This document shows positions 47,453-58,416 of a DNA stretch of 64,000 nt, piece by piece. The stretch comes from Actinokineospora diospyrosa (GTDB lineage: Bacteria; Actinomycetota; Actinomycetes; Mycobacteriales; Pseudonocardiaceae). The position numbers and the translations under genes were made by a program. A model generated the notes under the pieces. That model did not search any database and was not told the origin of the DNA. It worked only from the letters and a program-made list of their open reading frames with translations. Where the stretch lies: positions 57,091 through 121,090 of the forward strand of contig NZ_JAMTCO010000010.1 in NCBI RefSeq assembly GCF_024171925.1, in the 5' to 3' direction. Positions within the stretch are counted from its first letter, which is position 1, and the number at the start of each line of letters is the position of its first letter.

Positions 47453-47652
47453 CCGCCCCACCCCCGCACCCCTCTTACGCGCGCACGCCCGCGACGAGAT
47501 GGTCCCGGCCCCCACCCTCTCCGGGGGGCGACCCCGGTGCCAGTCTATCGGGTCTGGGGGCGCGGGAAGGGGGGAGCGGAAAGCTGTGGACGGGCGAGGG
47601 GGTTGTGGATAAGTCCGACCTGGGAATTGCCGGATGGGCGCGGGAAGTTCAC
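47453..47652. repeat. 200-bp direct repeat downstream of ispE (copy B)
   Basis: Second copy of the repeat at 46213, same orientation, beginning 13 bp after the ispE stop. The G-rich run is GGGTCTGGGGGCGCGGGAAG (47550 onward), and the DnaA-like box is TGTGGATAA, the complement of TTATCCACA. Confidence 0.85.
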
Positions 47653-47751
47653 CCGGCTGGGGGCGTTGACCAGGGCAGACGAGGGAGTCAGGAACCGGCG
47701 GGGGAAGTGGGCTGGACGCCCCAGGGCGAAGACAAGGCGACCCCAAGGACC

Positions 47752-47848
47752 AGCAGCGCCAACAGCGCCAACAGCGCCAACAGCGCCAACAGCGCCAACA
47801 GCGCCAACAGCGCCAACAGCGCCAACAGCGCCAACAGCGCCAACAGCG
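47752..47848. repeat. 9-bp minisatellite (AACAGCGCC)n
   Basis: Nine perfect copies of AACAGCGCC (47761-47841) are flanked by a near copy and a partial one, about 10.8 units in all. It lies in a region without a convincing gene between ispE and the MetN-like gene. Because the unit is 9 bp, all frames stay open, which creates artefactual ORFs. Confidence 0.92.
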
Positions 47849-47890
47849 AAGAGTGCGCAGAGCCGCCGCAGAAGGCAAGTGGCAGCAAAA

Positions 47891-47929
47891 ACGGGATCGC
47901 CCAGCCAGGAGGAGGCTGGGCGATCCCGT
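47891..47929. terminator. terminator at the 3' end of the MetN-like gene
   Basis: ACGGGATCGCCCAGCC pairs perfectly with GGCTGGGCGATCCCGT (16 bp, 7-nt loop), 10 bp beyond the stop of the gene at 47939. On the minus strand it is followed by TTTTTGC, a good intrinsic terminator. Confidence 0.85.
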
Positions 47930-47938
47930 GAGCAGTGA

Positions 47939-48946
47939 CTAGGCGGCGATGGAGCGGGCCAGGCCCACCTGCGGGCGGACGACGCCGCCGCGTTCGGTGA
48001 TCCAGCCGAGGGCCTGGTCGGCGCGCAGGCCGTTGAGGCCGAGCAGGAAGCGGGCGACGGGGGTCTCGCCGACGCGGGTGAGGCCGCCGCCGATCACGGA
48101 GATGTTGGTGCTGAAGCGGGCCGTGGCCTCCGGCAGCAGGGCGCCGACGGCGGCGAAGCCGATGAGGATGACCTCGGCCACCCGGTCGTACCCGGCCGAG
48201 GCGCCCTTGGCGACGTCGATCGAGGGCAGCAGGGACTGGGCGACCTGGCTGGTCGAGTCCTGCACCAGCGACAGCAGGTTGCCGCTCTCGGCGACCCGGC
48301 CGTCCGCCAGGATGGCGACGTCGTCGGCGATGCGGCGGACCACGCCCGCGTCGCTGGTGACGACCAGGACCGTCGCGCCGAGCTCGGCGCGGGCGCGGTC
48401 GAGCACGGTCAGCACACCGGCGGCCGCGTCGGCCTCCAGCGACTTGGTCGGGTCGTCGGCCAGCAGCAGGCCGGGGTCGCCGACCAGGGCGCGGGCGACC
48501 TCCACGCGGGCGCGCTGACCGGGGGAGAGCGTGTCGGGGTAGCGGGCGGCCTTGTCGGTGAGGCCGATCAGGTCGAGGAGCTTGCCGACCTTCTCGCGCC
48601 GCTGCGGGCCGTCGACGCCCGCCTGCTCGAGGGGGAGCGCGATGTTGCCCGCCGCGGTGCGCTGCGGCAGCAGGTCGCCCTGGGTGACGACGCCGATGCG
48701 GCGGCGGGCGGCGCGGAGTCTGCGTGGATCGAGGGCGGCGGTGTTGAAGCCGTCGACCCTGATCACGCCGCTGTCCGGGCGTTCCTGCAGGGCGACGAGG
48801 CGGGCGAGGGTGGACTTGCCGGAACCGGAGGGCCCCACCACACCGGTGATGGTGCCGGTGGGCACATCGAGGGTGACGTCTTCGAGGGCGACGACGGGGC
48901 CGGTGTTGCCCCAGAACGACTTGCTGAGGTTCTCGACGGTGATCAC
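47939..48946 (-). CDS. metN: MetN-like methionine ABC transporter ATPase
   Basis: From GTG 48946 (VITVENLSKSF) the 335-aa protein has Walker A GPSGSGKST, Q-loop VVTQGDLLPQRT, signature LSPGQRARVEVARAL, Walker B LLLADDPTKSLEAD (Asp-Asp in place of Asp-Glu, unusual), and a C-terminal NIL-type regulatory domain (SQVAQSLLPSIDVAK onward). MetN energises methionine uptake with the MetI permease and MetQ binding protein, neither of which is in the window. The assignment is supported by the SAM-riboswitch-like leader upstream. The ATPase partner genes must lie elsewhere. Confidence 0.78.
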   Translation of the reverse strand: MITVENLSKSFWGNTGPVVALEDVTLDVPTGTITGVVGPSGSGKSTLARLVALQERPDSGVIRVDGFNTAALDPRRLRAARRRIGVVTQGDLLPQRTAAGNIALPLEQAGVDGPQRREKVGKLLDLIGLTDKAARYPDTLSPGQRARVEVARALVGDPGLLLADDPTKSLEADAAAGVLTVLDRARAELGATVLVVTSDAGVVRRIADDVAILADGRVAESGNLLSLVQDSTSQVAQSLLPSIDVAKGASAGYDRVAEVILIGFAAVGALLPEATARFSTNISVIGGGLTRVGETPVARFLLGLNGLRADQALGWITERGGVVRPQVGLARSIAA

Positions 48947-49047
48947 GGTGCTACTCCAAGCGGGACGCGACGGCACACCAGAAGTCCGCAATGGACAGTC
49001 CGGTGCCAGTACAGAGGGGTGACGAAAGACGTGCTGCTACGCGGTAA

Positions 49048-49131
49048 TCAGCGGGTTGCGCACATCGGTCGACACGCCGTCACGGAACGCCTGCACTGGT
49101 CGATGACCCGGCGTGTGGTGAGGATCGGCAT
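49048..49131 (-). CDS. Cys-rich leader peptide upstream of metN
   Basis: A 27-codon ORF opens at ATG 49131 and closes at TGA 49048; its core LTTRRVIDQCRRSVTACR resembles the short actinobacterial leader peptides found before sulfur-metabolism genes (LTxRRxxDLCRVxSxxCR pattern). It contains three Cys codons, suiting a Cys-charge attenuator. Its ribosome site GGAGG lies in the 3' arm of the riboswitch P1 helix. It ends 102 bp before metN. Confidence 0.6.
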   Translation of the reverse strand: MPILTTRRVIDQCRRSVTACRPMCATR

Positions 49132-49145
49132 CCGTTTCTCACTCC

Positions 49146-49231
49146 TCCATCGCTCCTGGCGGTAGCACCTGCCCGCGGTGGGTGGTTGCTGCGGCGTCAT
49201 CGAGCCAGGTCTCTCGGCCGCTCAGGATGGA
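49146..49231 (-). ncRNA. SAM-I-clan riboswitch-like element
   Basis: On the minus strand the element has closing helix P1 (TCCATC with GATGGA), P2 (GCGGC with GCCGC) enclosing GAGAGACCTGGCTCGATGA, which resembles the S-box kink-turn GAGGGACTGGCCCGATGA, the invariant GCAACC, and AGGTGCTA. The P2 loop CCTGG can pair with CCAGG before P1, a likely pseudoknot. It lacks a P4 stem, as SAM-IV types do. It is followed by a leader ORF and a MetN-like gene, consistent with SAM control of methionine uptake. Confidence 0.72.
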
Positions 49232-49341
49232 ATGCCCACAGAGTAGACCTGACCAGGACCGCCAAACGCAAGCGCGTGAGGTCAAGATGAGGTCCCAGGT
49301 TCGATACATCACACCTGGGGAGTAATCGATGCCGGGTCGCG

Positions 49342-50199
49342 CTACTGCAGCTGAGTGAACGCTTGGGCTATCCGGACGAAGTCGCCTACCGACAACTGCT
49401 CGCCCCTCAGGACCGGGTCGACCCCGGCCGCGACGAGCACCGCCTCGGCCGCCGACGGCGAACCGGCCCAATCGGACAGTGCGGCGCGCAAGGTCTTTCG
49501 CCTTTGGGCGAAGGCCGCGTCGACGGCGGCGAACACCGCGGCCCGGTCGATGCCGTCCGGACTTGGCCGCCGGGTGAGAAAAACCAACGCGGAGTCCACG
49601 TTGGGTACTGGCCAGAACACCGCCCTGGGCACGGTCGCGACGCGGCGCGCCTCGGCGTACCAAGCGATCTTGACGCTCGGCACCCCGTAGACCTTGCTGC
49701 CCGGCGGGGCCGCCATCCGGTCGGCGACCTCCGCCTGCACCATCACCAGCACGGTGCGCAGGCTCGGCAGTTCCGCGAGCAGGTGCAGCACCACCGGCAC
49801 GGCCACGTTGTAGGGCAGGTTCGCCACCAGCGCGGTCGGTCGCGCGCCGATCTGCGCGCCGGTCACCCGCATCGCGTCGCCGAGCACCACGCGCAACCGG
49901 TCGGCGAACCCGGGCGCGCGCTCGGCGACCGTCCCAGGTAGACGGGCGGCCAGCACCGGATCGATCTCGACGGCGACGACCGAGGCGCACTCGGGCAGCA
50001 GGGCCAGGGTGAGCGAGCCGAGCCCCGGCCCGACCTCGAGCACCACGTCGTCGGCGGTGAGTCCAGCAGTGGTCGCGATGCGGCGAACGGTGTTGGGGTC
50101 GTGCACGAAGTTCTGGCCGAGTTTCTTGGTCGGCCGCACACCGAGTTCGGCGGCGAGCCTGCGCACGTCCACCGGGCTGAGCAACGCCGAACCGGTCAT
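49342..50199 (-). CDS. ksgA: 16S rRNA (adenine1518/1519-N6,N6)-dimethyltransferase
   Basis: KsgA/RsmA dimethylates two adenines near the 3' end of 16S rRNA late in 30S assembly. The 285-aa protein ([16 protein letters not shown]) has [20 protein letters not shown] motif [23 protein letters not shown], catalytic NLPYN and [12 protein letters not shown]. The ATG at 50199 is chosen over upstream in-frame codons. It lies next to rpfB as usual; a terminator separates them. The usual downstream partner ispE is on the other strand, beyond metN. Confidence 0.94.
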   Translation of the reverse strand: MTGSALLSPVDVRRLAAELGVRPTKKLGQNFVHDPNTVRRIATTAGLTADDVVLEVGPGLGSLTLALLPECASVVAVEIDPVLAARLPGTVAERAPGFADRLRVVLGDAMRVTGAQIGARPTALVANLPYNVAVPVVLHLLAELPSLRTVLVMVQAEVADRMAAPPGSKVYGVPSVKIAWYAEARRVATVPRAVFWPVPNVDSALVFLTRRPSPDGIDRAAVFAAVDAAFAQRRKTLRAALSDWAGSPSAAEAVLVAAGVDPVLRGEQLSVGDFVRIAQAFTQLQ

Positions 50200-50256
50200 T
50201 GTCGCAATGCTACTCGGGTAGTCCGAGCCGCTCGTTTCCGACCCATTTCCAGAAAT

Positions 50257-50286
50257 GGCAAAGGCCCTCCGAAGAGGGCCTTTGCC
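50257..50286 (-). terminator. terminator after rpfB
   Basis: GGCAAAGGCCCTC pairs perfectly with GAGGGCCTTTGCC around a CGAA tetraloop, 14 bp beyond the rpfB stop and before ksgA. Confidence 0.85.
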
Positions 50287-50299
50287 GACGATTTCGAGA

Positions 50300-52181
<1,882 letters not shown>

Positions 52182-53042
52182 TCATCGCAATCCTTCACCG
52201 TTCGCAAGGTCCGATGTCACGGTCCGCAACCGGAACACGCGATCCGCGGTCTCGGACACCGCGCGCGCCAGCTCGGCGACATCGTCCCCGCGCAGTGTCG
52301 CGAGGTCTCTGAGGGTGTACGCCGCGCAGTAGGGCTCATTGGGCCTACCGCGGAACGGGTGGGGGGTCAGGAAGGGCGCGTCCGTCTCGATCAGCATCTG
52401 CTCGACGGGCACGAACGCGGCCGCTTCGCGTAGCGGGGCGGCGTTGCGGAAGGTGACCGGACCGGCGAACGACAGTACAAACCCGCGGTCTACGCATGCT
52501 TTGGCGAACTCGAGGTCACCGGAGAAGCAGTGGAACACGACCTGCTCCGGTGCGCCCTCTTCCGTAAGGACCTTGAGGATGTCCGCGTGCGCGTCCCGGT
52601 CGTGGATCATCAGCGGCTTACCGACGCGCTTAGCGAGATCGATGTGCCAGCGGAACGCCTCGTGTTGAGCCTCTGGCGGGCTGTAGTCCCAGTAGTAGTC
52701 CAGCCCTGTTTCCCCTACCGCGACTACCCGGGGCTGTTGAGCCAACCGCTCGATCTCAACCTTGTCGGCGTCAGAGAACTCCGCCGTGCGGGTCGGGTGG
52801 ATGGCGACAGCGGCGTAGACGCGGTTATCCCAAGTGGACGCCTCTACTGCCCACCGCGCGGAGGCAAGGTCATCAGCAACGGTGATGACGCGATCGATGC
52901 CGGCGCTCTCGGCGCGGTCGAGCATTGCGGACACATCGGCGGCATCCTTTGCGCCGCAAGCGTCCAGGTGGGTGTGGGCGTCGACCACCGGTGCCGGAAG
53001 GGACTCCGGCACCGGTGGTCGCTCACCCTTGCGCGGTGTCAC
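52182..53042 (-). CDS. tatD: TatD-family metal-dependent deoxyribonuclease
   Basis: This 286-aa TIM-barrel hydrolase carries the metal ligands of the family: [50 protein letters not shown] and [10 protein letters not shown]. TatD enzymes are 3'-5' exonucleases involved in DNA repair and turnover. The GTG at 53042 overlaps the metG stop (GTGA), indicating coupled translation. The metG-tatD-rpfB-ksgA order is conserved across actinobacteria. Confidence 0.93.
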   Translation of the reverse strand: MTPRKGERPPVPESLPAPVVDAHTHLDACGAKDAADVSAMLDRAESAGIDRVITVADDLASARWAVEASTWDNRVYAAVAIHPTRTAEFSDADKVEIERLAQQPRVVAVGETGLDYYWDYSPPEAQHEAFRWHIDLAKRVGKPLMIHDRDAHADILKVLTEEGAPEQVVFHCFSGDLEFAKACVDRGFVLSFAGPVTFRNAAPLREAAAFVPVEQMLIETDAPFLTPHPFRGRPNEPYCAAYTLRDLATLRGDDVAELARAVSETADRVFRLRTVTSDLANGEGLR

Positions 53043-54826
53043 GCGATCGGCGCCCACTCGGGACCGGTCTCACCGAGCTTCGGGTCGAGCTTGGTGAACA
53101 GCGGCTCCGGCTTCTCCAGCGGCTTGCCGACCTCGATGTCCACCGACTCCCAACTGGCCTGCTCGCCCGCGTAGTCACCGGTGAGCACCGGGTAGCTGAT
53201 CGACGGGTCGTCGAGGTCGTCGACCTGGCGGATCTCCGGCTGGGCGGCCCACACGCCCTTGCCGCCGAGCAGCTCGTGCACCTTCTGCGCGGAGTGCGGC
53301 AGGAACGGGGTGAGCAGCGTGTTGGCGTCGGAGACGACCTGCAGCGCGGTGTGCAGGATGGTGTCGCGCCGCGCCGGGTCGTCCTTGCGCTTCCACGGCT
53401 CCTCGTCGGACAGGTACTTGTTCGCCGCGCCGACGACGCGCATCGCCTCGGACACCGCCGCCTTGAACCGCGACCGGCGCAGGTTGTCGCCCACGCTGGT
53501 GAACGCGGCCTTGGCCAGCGCCTTGAGCTCGGCGTCGGCCGCGGTCGGCGCGGTCGGGGCGGGCACGGCGCCGACGTTCTTGTGCGCCATCGAGACCGAC
53601 CGGTTGACCAGGTTGCCCCACTCGTTGGCCAGCTCGAAGTTGGTGCGGCGGACGAACTCGTCCCAGGTGAAGTCGGTGTCCTGGTTCTCCGGACCGGCGG
53701 CGGAGATGAAGTACCGCAGCGCGTCGGGGCCGAACTCCTTGAGGAAGTCGCCGACGTAGATGACGGTGCCGCGCGAGGTGGAGAACTTGGAGCCGCTCAT
53801 GGTCAGGAACTCGCTGGAGACGACCTCGGTCGGCAGGTTCAGCGTGTCGAACCGGCCGGGGGTGCCGCCCTTGTCGCCCGCGCCGTTCTGCCCGAGCAGC
53901 AGCGACGGCCAGATCAGCGAGTGGAAGACGATGTTGTCCTTGCCCATGAAGTAGTACGCCTGGGCCGGGTCGGTCCAGAACTCCTTCCAGGCATCCGCGT
54001 CACCGGTGCGCCGGGCCCACTCGACGCTGGCCGACAGGTAGCCGATGACCGCGTCGAACCAGACGTAGAACCGCTTCATCGGGGCGTCGCGCCAGCCGTC
54101 GAGCGGGACCGGGATGCCCCAGTCCAGGTCGCGGGTGATCGGCCGCGGCCGCAGGTCCTCGATCAGGTTCTGGCTGAACTTGAGCACGTTCGGGCGCCAC
54201 TCGGTGCGGGTGGACAGCCAGGAGCCCAGCGACTCGGTGAACGAGGGCAGGTCCAGGAACAGGTGCTCGGTCTCGATGAACTTCGGGACCTCGCCGTTGA
54301 TCCGCGACCGCGGGTTCTTCAGGTCGACCGGGTCGAGCTGGTTGCCGCAGTTGTCGCACTGGTCGCCGCGCGCGCCGTCGTAACCGCAGATCGGGCAGGT
54401 GCCCTCGATGTAGCGGTCGGGCAGCGTGCGACCGGTGGACGGGCTAATAGCGCCCATCTGGGTCTTGGACTGCACGTAGCCGTTGCGCCATAGAGCGAGG
54501 AAGAGGTCCTGCACGACCTGGTAGTGGTTGCCGGTCGTTGTGCGGGTGAAGAGGTCGTAGGACAGGCCAAGACCCTGTAGGTCCTCGGCGATGACCCGGT
54601 TGTACTTGTCGACCAGTTGACGGGTGGTCAGCCCCTCTTTCTCGGCTTGGACGAGGATCGGGGTGCCGTGCTCGTCGGTGCCGCTGACCATGAGCACACG
54701 GTGGCCGGACATGCGCATGTAGCGGGAGAAAACGTCCGAAGGGACACCGAATCCGGACACGTGACCGATATGGCGGGGGCCGTTGGCGTAAGGCCAGGCC
54801 ACCGCGGTCAACACGGGGGCGCTCAT
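53039..54826 (-). CDS. metG: methionyl-tRNA synthetase
   Basis: The 595-aa enzyme charges tRNA-Met. It has the HIGH-type motif [13 protein letters not shown], a zinc-binding [33 protein letters not shown], the KMSKS-equivalent [12 protein letters not shown], and an anticodon-binding domain. It lacks the dimerising C-terminal EMAP-like domain of some MetRS, as usual in actinobacteria. The start ATG at 54826 is 52 bp from the inverted-repeat element that separates it from the PadR gene. Confidence 0.95.
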   Translation of the reverse strand: MSAPVLTAVAWPYANGPRHIGHVSGFGVPSDVFSRYMRMSGHRVLMVSGTDEHGTPILVQAEKEGLTTRQLVDKYNRVIAEDLQGLGLSYDLFTRTTTGNHYQVVQDLFLALWRNGYVQSKTQMGAISPSTGRTLPDRYIEGTCPICGYDGARGDQCDNCGNQLDPVDLKNPRSRINGEVPKFIETEHLFLDLPSFTESLGSWLSTRTEWRPNVLKFSQNLIEDLRPRPITRDLDWGIPVPLDGWRDAPMKRFYVWFDAVIGYLSASVEWARRTGDADAWKEFWTDPAQAYYFMGKDNIVFHSLIWPSLLLGQNGAGDKGGTPGRFDTLNLPTEVVSSEFLTMSGSKFSTSRGTVIYVGDFLKEFGPDALRYFISAAGPENQDTDFTWDEFVRRTNFELANEWGNLVNRSVSMAHKNVGAVPAPTAPTAADAELKALAKAAFTSVGDNLRRSRFKAAVSEAMRVVGAANKYLSDEEPWKRKDDPARRDTILHTALQVVSDANTLLTPFLPHSAQKVHELLGGKGVWAAQPEIRQVDDLDDPSISYPVLTGDYAGEQASWESVDIEVGKPLEKPEPLFTKLDPKLGETGPEWAPIA

Positions 54827-54879
54827 GGGCCACTAGCCTACGGAGCCGCTACTCACCAGAGCCATCGGGCTACATGGGC

Positions 54880-55043
54880 AGGCGTTGTCCGGTGGGTCTG
54901 GTGCGTGGGATCGGTGATCCGCGTGGTTCCTGGGCGCGCGGACGGGAAGCCGCACGTACCGGGTTGTACTTGGGCTTTCCGGCCGTGCGGCCGGGGGCCG
55001 CGCGGGCGCGGATAGCGCGTGCCGGACCCGCCGGACAGCGCCT
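54880..55043. mobile_element. 164-bp terminal-inverted-repeat element, copy 2
   Basis: Same orientation and same length as 1845-2008. Here the terminal repeats are clearer: GGCGTTGTCCGGTGGGTCTG (54881) against CCGGACCCGCCGGACAGCGC (55022), 18 of 21 complementary positions. An inner stem CCGCACG/CGTGCGG is also present. It lies between the divergent metG and padR genes, so it probably carries or affects one or both promoters. Confidence 0.78.
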
Positions 55044-55078
55044 AACCTGGGGCATGTTCAGGGTGTCTAGGAGGCGGT

Positions 55079-55651
55079 GTGTCGGCCACGCGGATGTTGG
55101 TGCTCGGCGTGGTTTTCTGGGCGGGCAAGGCGCACGGGTACCAGATCCGGGCGGAGCTGCAGAGCTGGCGGGCCGACAGTTGGGCGCGGATCAAGCCGGG
55201 GTCGCTCTACCACGCGCTGCGCAAGGCGGTGGCCGACGAACTGCTGGTCGACACCCCCGAGCCGGGCGACGGCGGCCCTGAGCGGACCGCCTACAGCATC
55301 ACCGCGGCGGGCCGGGCGGAGCTGGATCGGCTGGTCACGGCCGGATTGTCGGTTCCGGGTGACCCGTGGATGCTCAACGCGGCCATCGCCATGCTGCCGA
55401 CGCTGAGCCGCGCGGACGCGGTCGCCCACCTGAGCGCGCGGATCGAGGCGCTCGAAGTGGCGCGCTCGGAGATGGAGGGCTGGCGCGGCGGTGCCGACCC
55501 GATCAAGCCGGAGCACGTCGCCGAGCAAGCCGAACTGTGGTTGGCCCAGCTCAACGCGGACCTGGTGTGGTCGCGCGGGCTGGTGGCGCGGCTGCTCGAC
55601 GGCGCCTACTCGATGTCCGAGCACGGCGAGCCACCCAGTATTCAAGTTTGA
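55079..55651 (+). CDS. PadR-family transcriptional regulator
   Basis: The 190-aa protein has the PadR winged helix (MLVLGVVFWAGKAHGYQIRA, KPGSLYHALRKAVADELLV, RTAYSITAAGRAELDRLV) and a helical C-terminal dimerisation part (ARIEALEVARSEMEGW). PadR proteins usually repress neighbouring exporter genes and respond to drugs. It is directly upstream of a Drr-type ABC exporter and two matching palindromes. The GTG at 55079 follows AGGAGGCG. Confidence 0.9.
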   Translation: MSATRMLVLGVVFWAGKAHGYQIRAELQSWRADSWARIKPGSLYHALRKAVADELLVDTPEPGDGGPERTAYSITAAGRAELDRLVTAGLSVPGDPWMLNAAIAMLPTLSRADAVAHLSARIEALEVARSEMEGWRGGADPIKPEHVAEQAELWLAQLNADLVWSRGLVARLLDGAYSMSEHGEPPSIQV

Positions 55652-55704
55652 CTAGACCCGCCAGGGCGGCGCATCCTGCACACCTAGGTAGTCAAACTTG
55701 ACTA
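55639..55704. promoter_or_regulatory. two PadR-type operators before the exporter
   Basis: TAGTCAAACTTGACTA (55689-55704) is a perfect 7-2-7 palindrome. TATTCAAGTTTGACTA (55639-55654) is a near-perfect second copy that overlaps the padR stop codon. They lie 50 bp apart in the gap before the exporter ATPase gene, fitting repression by the adjacent PadR protein. Confidence 0.7.
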
Positions 55705-55716
55705 GAGGGGTGCGCG

Positions 55717-56674
<958 letters not shown>

Positions 56675-56685
<11 letters not shown>

Positions 56686-57442
56686 CACCTGGCTTGTGTT
56701 CACCCAAGCGATGAGGCTGTCCCTGCGAAACCCGGCGTGGACGGTGATCGGGCTGATGCAGCCGGTCATGTACCTGTTCTTCTTCGGTCCCCTCTTAGAG
56801 CGGATGACCGAGAACACTCCGGGGTTCCCGCAAGGCACCTCGTGGCAGATCCTTACGCCCGCGCTGATCGTGCAGCTCGCTCTGTTCGGGGCGTCCTTCG
56901 TCGGGTTCGGCTTGCTCGCCGAATTGCGGATGGGGGTGGTCGAGCGGATGCAGGTCACTCCGGCCAGTCGAATCTCCTTGCTGCTGGGTCGAATCCTGCG
57001 GGACGCGGTGCAGACGCTCGCTCAGGCTGCCCTGATCCTGATTCTTGCTTTCACCGTCTTCGACCTGCGCGCCTCAGCGGGGGCGGTGGCACTGACACTC
57101 GTGATGGTGGCGTGCTTGGGTCTGACGCTGTCCTCGTGCTCTTACGCCTTGGCACTCACCTTGCGCAGCGAGGAAGCGTTCCCCGCAGTCCTCAACACCG
57201 TGCTGATGCCCATCTTGTTGCTGTCGGGCATCCTCGTCCCGATCACCCAGGGGCTGGCTCCGGACTGGCTCTACACGCTGTCGCGGTGGAATCCGTTCGC
57301 ACACGTTGTTGATGCCGAACGCGCATCCTTCCGCGGCGAGTTCACCACGGACGCGCTGCTTACCGGGTCGATCGTGCTGTTCGCGATGACCGCGCTAAGC
57401 ATCTTCTGGGGTGTGCGGACGTTTCAGCGTGAGAGCGCTTAG
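56675..57442 (+). CDS. DrrB-type ABC-2 transporter permease
   Basis: This 255-aa integral membrane protein has six hydrophobic segments, including WTVIGLMQPVMYLFFFGPLL, IVQLALFGASFVGFGLL and LNTVLMPILLLSGILVPIT, and the ABC-2 signature region LSGILVPITQGLAPDWLY. The TTG at 56675, preceded by GAGGAGG, overlaps the end of the ATPase gene by 11 bp, so the two are coupled. Together they form one exporter. It converges with the DUF4185 gene with a 4-bp overlap. Confidence 0.88.
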
Positions 57443-58416
57443 TCCAGCTCTGTCCGCATTAGATAGACGTTGTAGGGCTGCCAGAGCGACATCGTGAAGT
57501 AGATGGCCGGGCCGTGCGCCGATGCTGGGTGGAAGTAGCCGCCATAGAGGCCGGGGTAGTCCCTACCCGTAACGATCACCTGGGGTTCGCTCCACGGTCC
57601 GGTCAGCGTCTTGGCGCTGCGCAGAACAAGAGCGCTTAGGGCTTCGTCGAGGTGGATGGCCAGCCAGCGGCTGAGGTGCGTTGAGTAGATCACCGACAGC
57701 TCGGCGACATTGCCCCGCATCACTGGTACCGCGCGGAACTCGTCACGCGGGTACCAGCCGTATCCGTTCCAGTAGTCGTAGGCCCTGGTGTCTAGAACAT
57801 CGTCCCTGGTGACCCGGGCAAGGCTGGCGCTCCCCCACCGACCATTGGGTGTACCTAAGAGGTAGAGGTAGTCCTCGCCAAGCGCGAAGGCGCCCATCTG
57901 GAAGGGGTGGTCTCGCTCAGCGCGATTGATCCACCGCGCGCCCATGGGCTTGTCCCACGTCTCGCCGGCGTCGGTGGAGACAGCGATACCGCTGTAGTTG
58001 GTGGTCCACCGGCCCTTAGAACCCCACGCCCGCACGGACATGTAGTGCAGGTAATGCGTTTCACCGATGGCCGTGCCGGAGCACGGGATAACTGTCTCCT
58101 CGTCTACGCGGGGGTCGCGGTCAAGGACCTGTCGCGCGCGGCCGTCGGGGTGGGCGAGGACGGTTTCAAAGCGGAGCCCGTTGTCCAGATCGCGGTCGGT
58201 GGAGATGGCGAGGAAGTTGCACCGCCAGTCGCTCTCGCGCGGGCCCGCGCCGTCACCGCACCAGCCCTCGCCGTAGGTATCACCGAACACCACGAACGTC
58301 CGCCCCGCGGCGTCGTCCCACATGATCCCCAGATCGGTGCCGTGCACCCCGAAGCGCGGCGCGGTGTCGTTCGCCGAATCGAGCCCGGTCACCTTGCCGA
58401 TCAGGGTTGTGTTCAA
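57439..58416 (-). CDS. DUF4185 (GH183-like) glycoside hydrolase-related protein
   Basis: The 325-aa protein is a probable five-bladed propeller of the DUF4185 family: TDLGIMWDDAAGRTFVVFGD, GTAIGETHYLHYMSVR, GIAVSTDAGETWD, PFQMGAFALGEDYLYLLGTP and PGLYGGYFHPAS. Members of DUF4185 have been reported as endo-D-arabinanases (GH183) acting on mycobacterial-type arabinan; that activity is only a lead here. No signal peptide is visible. Its ATG overlaps the rsmI stop (ATGA), so it is downstream in the same operon. Confidence 0.78.
   Translation of the reverse strand: MNTTLIGKVTGLDSANDTAPRFGVHGTDLGIMWDDAAGRTFVVFGDTYGEGWCGDGAGPRESDWRCNFLAISTDRDLDNGLRFETVLAHPDGRARQVLDRDPRVDEETVIPCSGTAIGETHYLHYMSVRAWGSKGRWTTNYSGIAVSTDAGETWDKPMGARWINRAERDHPFQMGAFALGEDYLYLLGTPNGRWGSASLARVTRDDVLDTRAYDYWNGYGWYPRDEFRAVPVMRGNVAELSVIYSTHLSRWLAIHLDEALSALVLRSAKTLTGPWSEPQVIVTGRDYPGLYGGYFHPASAHGPAIYFTMSLWQPYNVYLMRTELD

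Noticed and set aside
47752..47848. Possible CRISPR array
   Set aside because: The units are contiguous 9-mers without spacers, and no cas genes are present.
47284..47938. Open frames encoding ANS, APT or LAL repeats over the minisatellite
   Set aside because: A 9-bp repeat keeps every frame open; no frame has a start, ribosome site or family match.
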